The notes below the pieces were generated by a model. It saw only the letters and a list, made by a program, of their open reading frames with translations, had not been told where the DNA came from and did not search any database. A DNA stretch of 25,719 nt from the NCBI GenBank assembly GCA_964522605.1, contig CAZFWV010000056.1, positions 1 to 25,719 of the forward strand, given 5' to 3'. This DNA comes from CAVZLD01 sp964522605. GTDB taxonomy: Bacteria > Planctomycetota > Planctomycetia > Pirellulales > Pirellulaceae. The stretch's first letter is position 1; each line of letters starts with the position of its first letter. The translations under genes and the position numbers were made by a program. This document shows positions 23,752 through 25,719 of this stretch, piece by piece.

Positions 23752-25719
23752 ATGTCGGAAGAACCCCAATCGAGTCGTCGTGGCAACGAAAACCGAGGCT
23801 CGAATTACAATTTCTTGCTTTACACGATCGTATTTGGCTTGGCCCTGCTGTTCGTCGTCTTCTACGTGCTGCAGTCGTCGACGGATGAGATCGCCTACAA
23901 GGACCTGCTGCGGCTGATTGAGAAGCATGCGGAGGGTCCGGGCGATCAGGCGATGATCGAGATCTCGCCCGATGGCCGTCGAAAGATCCAGTACCGAGGA
24001 TTGCACGAACTCAAGATCGGCAAGACTCAGATTGAAGGTCGTGTCCATCGGCTGGTCGTCGGCGTTCCCGAGGGTGAAAGTCGCGTCGTCGCGTTCCGGA
24101 CCTATAAGAGCGACAATCCGGAGGAGGAGTTGCTGCTGGTCCAGGCGCTGAAGCAGACCGGGATCTCCTGGTCGTTCCCGCAGGGTCCGAGCGTCTGGCG
24201 TTCGTACGCTCCGATGTTTGTCATCAGCGGGCTGTTTCTGTTGTTCTTCTTCCTGATGCTGCGCCGGTTGGGTGGGGCCGGTTCCCCCATGGCGTTCGGT
24301 CGCAGTCGCGGGCGACTGTGCGCCGAGGAGGATCTGGCGGTTACCTTTGACGACGTCGCGGGAATCGACGAGGCGGTGGAAGAAGTCCGCGAAGTGGTTG
24401 ATTTCCTGAAGTCCGCGGAAAAATACCAGAAGCTCGGCGGTCGGATTCCCAAAGGCGTTTTGTTGGTCGGTCCACCGGGAACCGGAAAAACGCTGCTGGC
24501 CAAAGCGATCGCGGGCGAGGCGGGCGTTCCTTTCTTCAGCCTGTCGGGTTCCGACTTCGTCGAAATGTTCGTCGGCGTCGGGGCGGCTCGCGTGCGGGAC
24601 ATGTTTCAACAGGCGGAAGCGAAAGCGCCGTGCATCATCTTCATCGACGAACTTGACGCGCTCGGAAAATCGCGCGGCACCAGTATCGTCGGCGGGCACG
24701 ACGAACGGGAACAGACGCTCAATGCGCTGTTGGTCGAGATGGATGGCTTCAATTCGAACAACGGCGTGATCGTCATGGCGGCCACGAATCGACCAGAAAT
24801 GCTCGACCAAGCCCTACTTCGGCCGGGCCGCTTCGACCGTCAGGTGCTCGTCGATCGGCCGGATGTGCGCGGTCGCGAGGAGATCCTCAAGGTCCACGTG
24901 AAGAGCGTCAAGCTCGATCCGACCGTGGATCTGAAAGAAATCGCCGCCATCAGTCCCGGATTCGTCGGTGCCGACTTGGCGAATTTGGTCAACGAGGCGA
25001 CGCTCTTGGCCGCGCGGAAAGACAAGTCGGCCGTTGGCATGGCCGAATTCAATGAGGGGGTCGAACGGGTCACGGCCGGTTTGGAGAAGAAGCAGCGGGT
25101 GATGAACGAGGAGGAGAAGTATCGCGTGGCCTATCACGAAAGTGGACACGCACTTGTCGCCTGCAGTCTGCCGAATACGGATCCGGTCCACAAAGTTTCG
25201 ATTATTCCCCGCGGCCTGGCAGCACTCGGATACACGATGCAGCGACCCGACGGGGACCGATTTCTGATGACTCAATCGGAACTGGAAAGCCGCATCCAAG
25301 TACTGCTCGCAGGAACCGTAGCGGAAGAAATCGTCTTTCAAGACATTTCGACCGGTGCCCAGAATGACCTCGAGCGCGCCACAGAAATCGCGCGCAGCAT
25401 GGTCATGGATTATGGGATGAGCGAGTTAGGGCGGATCAGTTATCGGGAAAGTAGTCGCGCGGTCTTTCTGAGCGGCGGCCCGGAGGAGCGGGCGCACAGC
25501 CACAGCGAACGAACCGCCCAGAAGATCGACGCCGCCGTGCGCAGGATCATCGATACGGCTCTGGAAAAAGTCCGCGAGATCCTCCATCAGCGACGCGACG
25601 CACTGGTCGCTCTGGCGGAAGAATTGATGGTCGTCGAATCCGTGGACGCCCACCAACTGCAGAAGATTCTCGCGGAAAATTCCGGCAGCCCCCGCGTCGT
25701 TCCCGGGACCGCCGGGAAC
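23752..25719 (+). CDS. ftsH: ATP-dependent membrane zinc protease FtsH (3' end outside window)
   Basis: 656 codons are present and open at the window edge; FtsH is usually 600-700 residues, so nearly all of it is here. It degrades misfolded membrane proteins and regulatory substrates. Two membrane segments (about residues 21-40 and 153-170) enclose a periplasmic domain. The AAA+ part has Walker A GPPGTGKT (240-247), the pore motif FVGVG (273-277), Walker B IIFIDE (295-300) and the second region of homology ATNRPEMLDQALLRPGRFDRQ. The protease site is HESGH (462-466) with a third ligand probably Asp539 in TGAQNDLERAT. GGAG is 12 bases before the ATG, a loose fit. It is divergent from dxr. Confidence 0.96.
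   Translation, partial: MSEEPQSSRRGNENRGSNYNFLLYTIVFGLALLFVVFYVLQSSTDEIAYKDLLRLIEKHAEGPGDQAMIEISPDGRRKIQYRGLHELKIGKTQIEGRVHRLVVGVPEGESRVVAFRTYKSDNPEEELLLVQALKQTGISWSFPQGPSVWRSYAPMFVISGLFLLFFFLMLRRLGGAGSPMAFGRSRGRLCAEEDLAVTFDDVAGIDEAVEEVREVVDFLKSAEKYQKLGGRIPKGVLLVGPPGTGKTLLAKAIAGEAGVPFFSLSGSDFVEMFVGVGAARVRDMFQQAEAKAPCIIFIDELDALGKSRGTSIVGGHDEREQTLNALLVEMDGFNSNNGVIVMAATNRPEMLDQALLRPGRFDRQVLVDRPDVRGREEILKVHVKSVKLDPTVDLKEIAAISPGFVGADLANLVNEATLLAARKDKSAVGMAEFNEGVERVTAGLEKKQRVMNEEEKYRVAYHESGHALVACSLPNTDPVHKVSIIPRGLAALGYTMQRPDGDRFLMTQSELESRIQVLLAGTVAEEIVFQDISTGAQNDLERATEIARSMVMDYGMSELGRISYRESSRAVFLSGGPEERAHSHSERTAQKIDAAVRRIIDTALEKVREILHQRRDALVALAEELMVVESVDAHQLQKILAENSGSPRVVPGTAGN

Noticed and set aside
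23731..24810. Minus-strand frame of 359 codons opposite ftsH
   Set aside because: Covers the AAA+ region of ftsH in antisense; composition is that of a shadow frame.

Overview
This GC-rich, gene-dense window looks like chromosomal DNA of a planctomycete. I infer this from three things: the mix of families (an exported DUF1570-like peptidase, a very long RseP with several PDZ-like segments, a roughly 970-residue B12-dependent ribonucleotide reductase, and LpxD with LpxI in one cluster); several palindromic intergenic repeats; and -10 boxes that mostly read TAGAAT. No species can be named from the sequence alone. Almost everything is core metabolism and cell-envelope housekeeping. I see no phage, insertion sequence, CRISPR array, tRNA or rRNA.

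Layout. 1-3002 (minus strand): the start of a response regulator, glyA, and a Tat-exported metallopeptidase-like protein. 3194-4237 (plus): a substrate-binding lipoprotein of the iron ABC-importer type. 4238-4781: a long spacer with a 28-bp-armed palindromic repeat and the hpf promoter. 4782-7905 (plus): hpf, an EIIA(Ntr)-like gene, HPr and enzyme I, a regulatory phosphotransfer cluster with no sugar permease. 8025-11144 (plus): a DUF2344 protein, RNase E/G and ribosomal protein bL21. 11590-14505 (plus): nrdJ behind a strong promoter and a tandem pair of NrdR-box-like sites. 14839-16945 (minus): a sigma-54 activator without a sensor domain and a methyltransferase with a signal-peptide-like N terminus. 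17067-17215: the second copy of the palindromic repeat. 17362-23254 (minus): dxr, rseP, lpxD and lpxI, covering isoprenoid precursor synthesis, envelope proteolysis and lipid A synthesis. 23752-end (plus): ftsH, divergent from dxr and open at the window edge.

How the parts relate. The hpf-ptsN-ptsH-ptsI block resembles the nitrogen-PTS/ribosome-hibernation neighbourhood of proteobacteria and probably senses phosphoenolpyruvate or energy state. The rng-rplU pair is a common RNA-processing/ribosome neighbourhood, but the usual partner rpmA is not next to it. The dxr-rseP-lpxD-lpxI block is a reduced version of the classical outer-membrane cluster, without bamA, skp, fabZ or lpxA. It supports an outer membrane with lipid A.

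Most notable signals: (1) two copies of an intergenic palindromic element whose arms and flanks keep the same orientation while the core between the arms is inverted; (2) a pair of NrdR-like boxes 31 bp apart just downstream of the nrdJ promoter; (3) two further, different palindromic elements at 19735-19809 and 23524-23602; (4) a recurrent TAGAAT -10 motif upstream of several genes. I found no clearly new multi-gene system.
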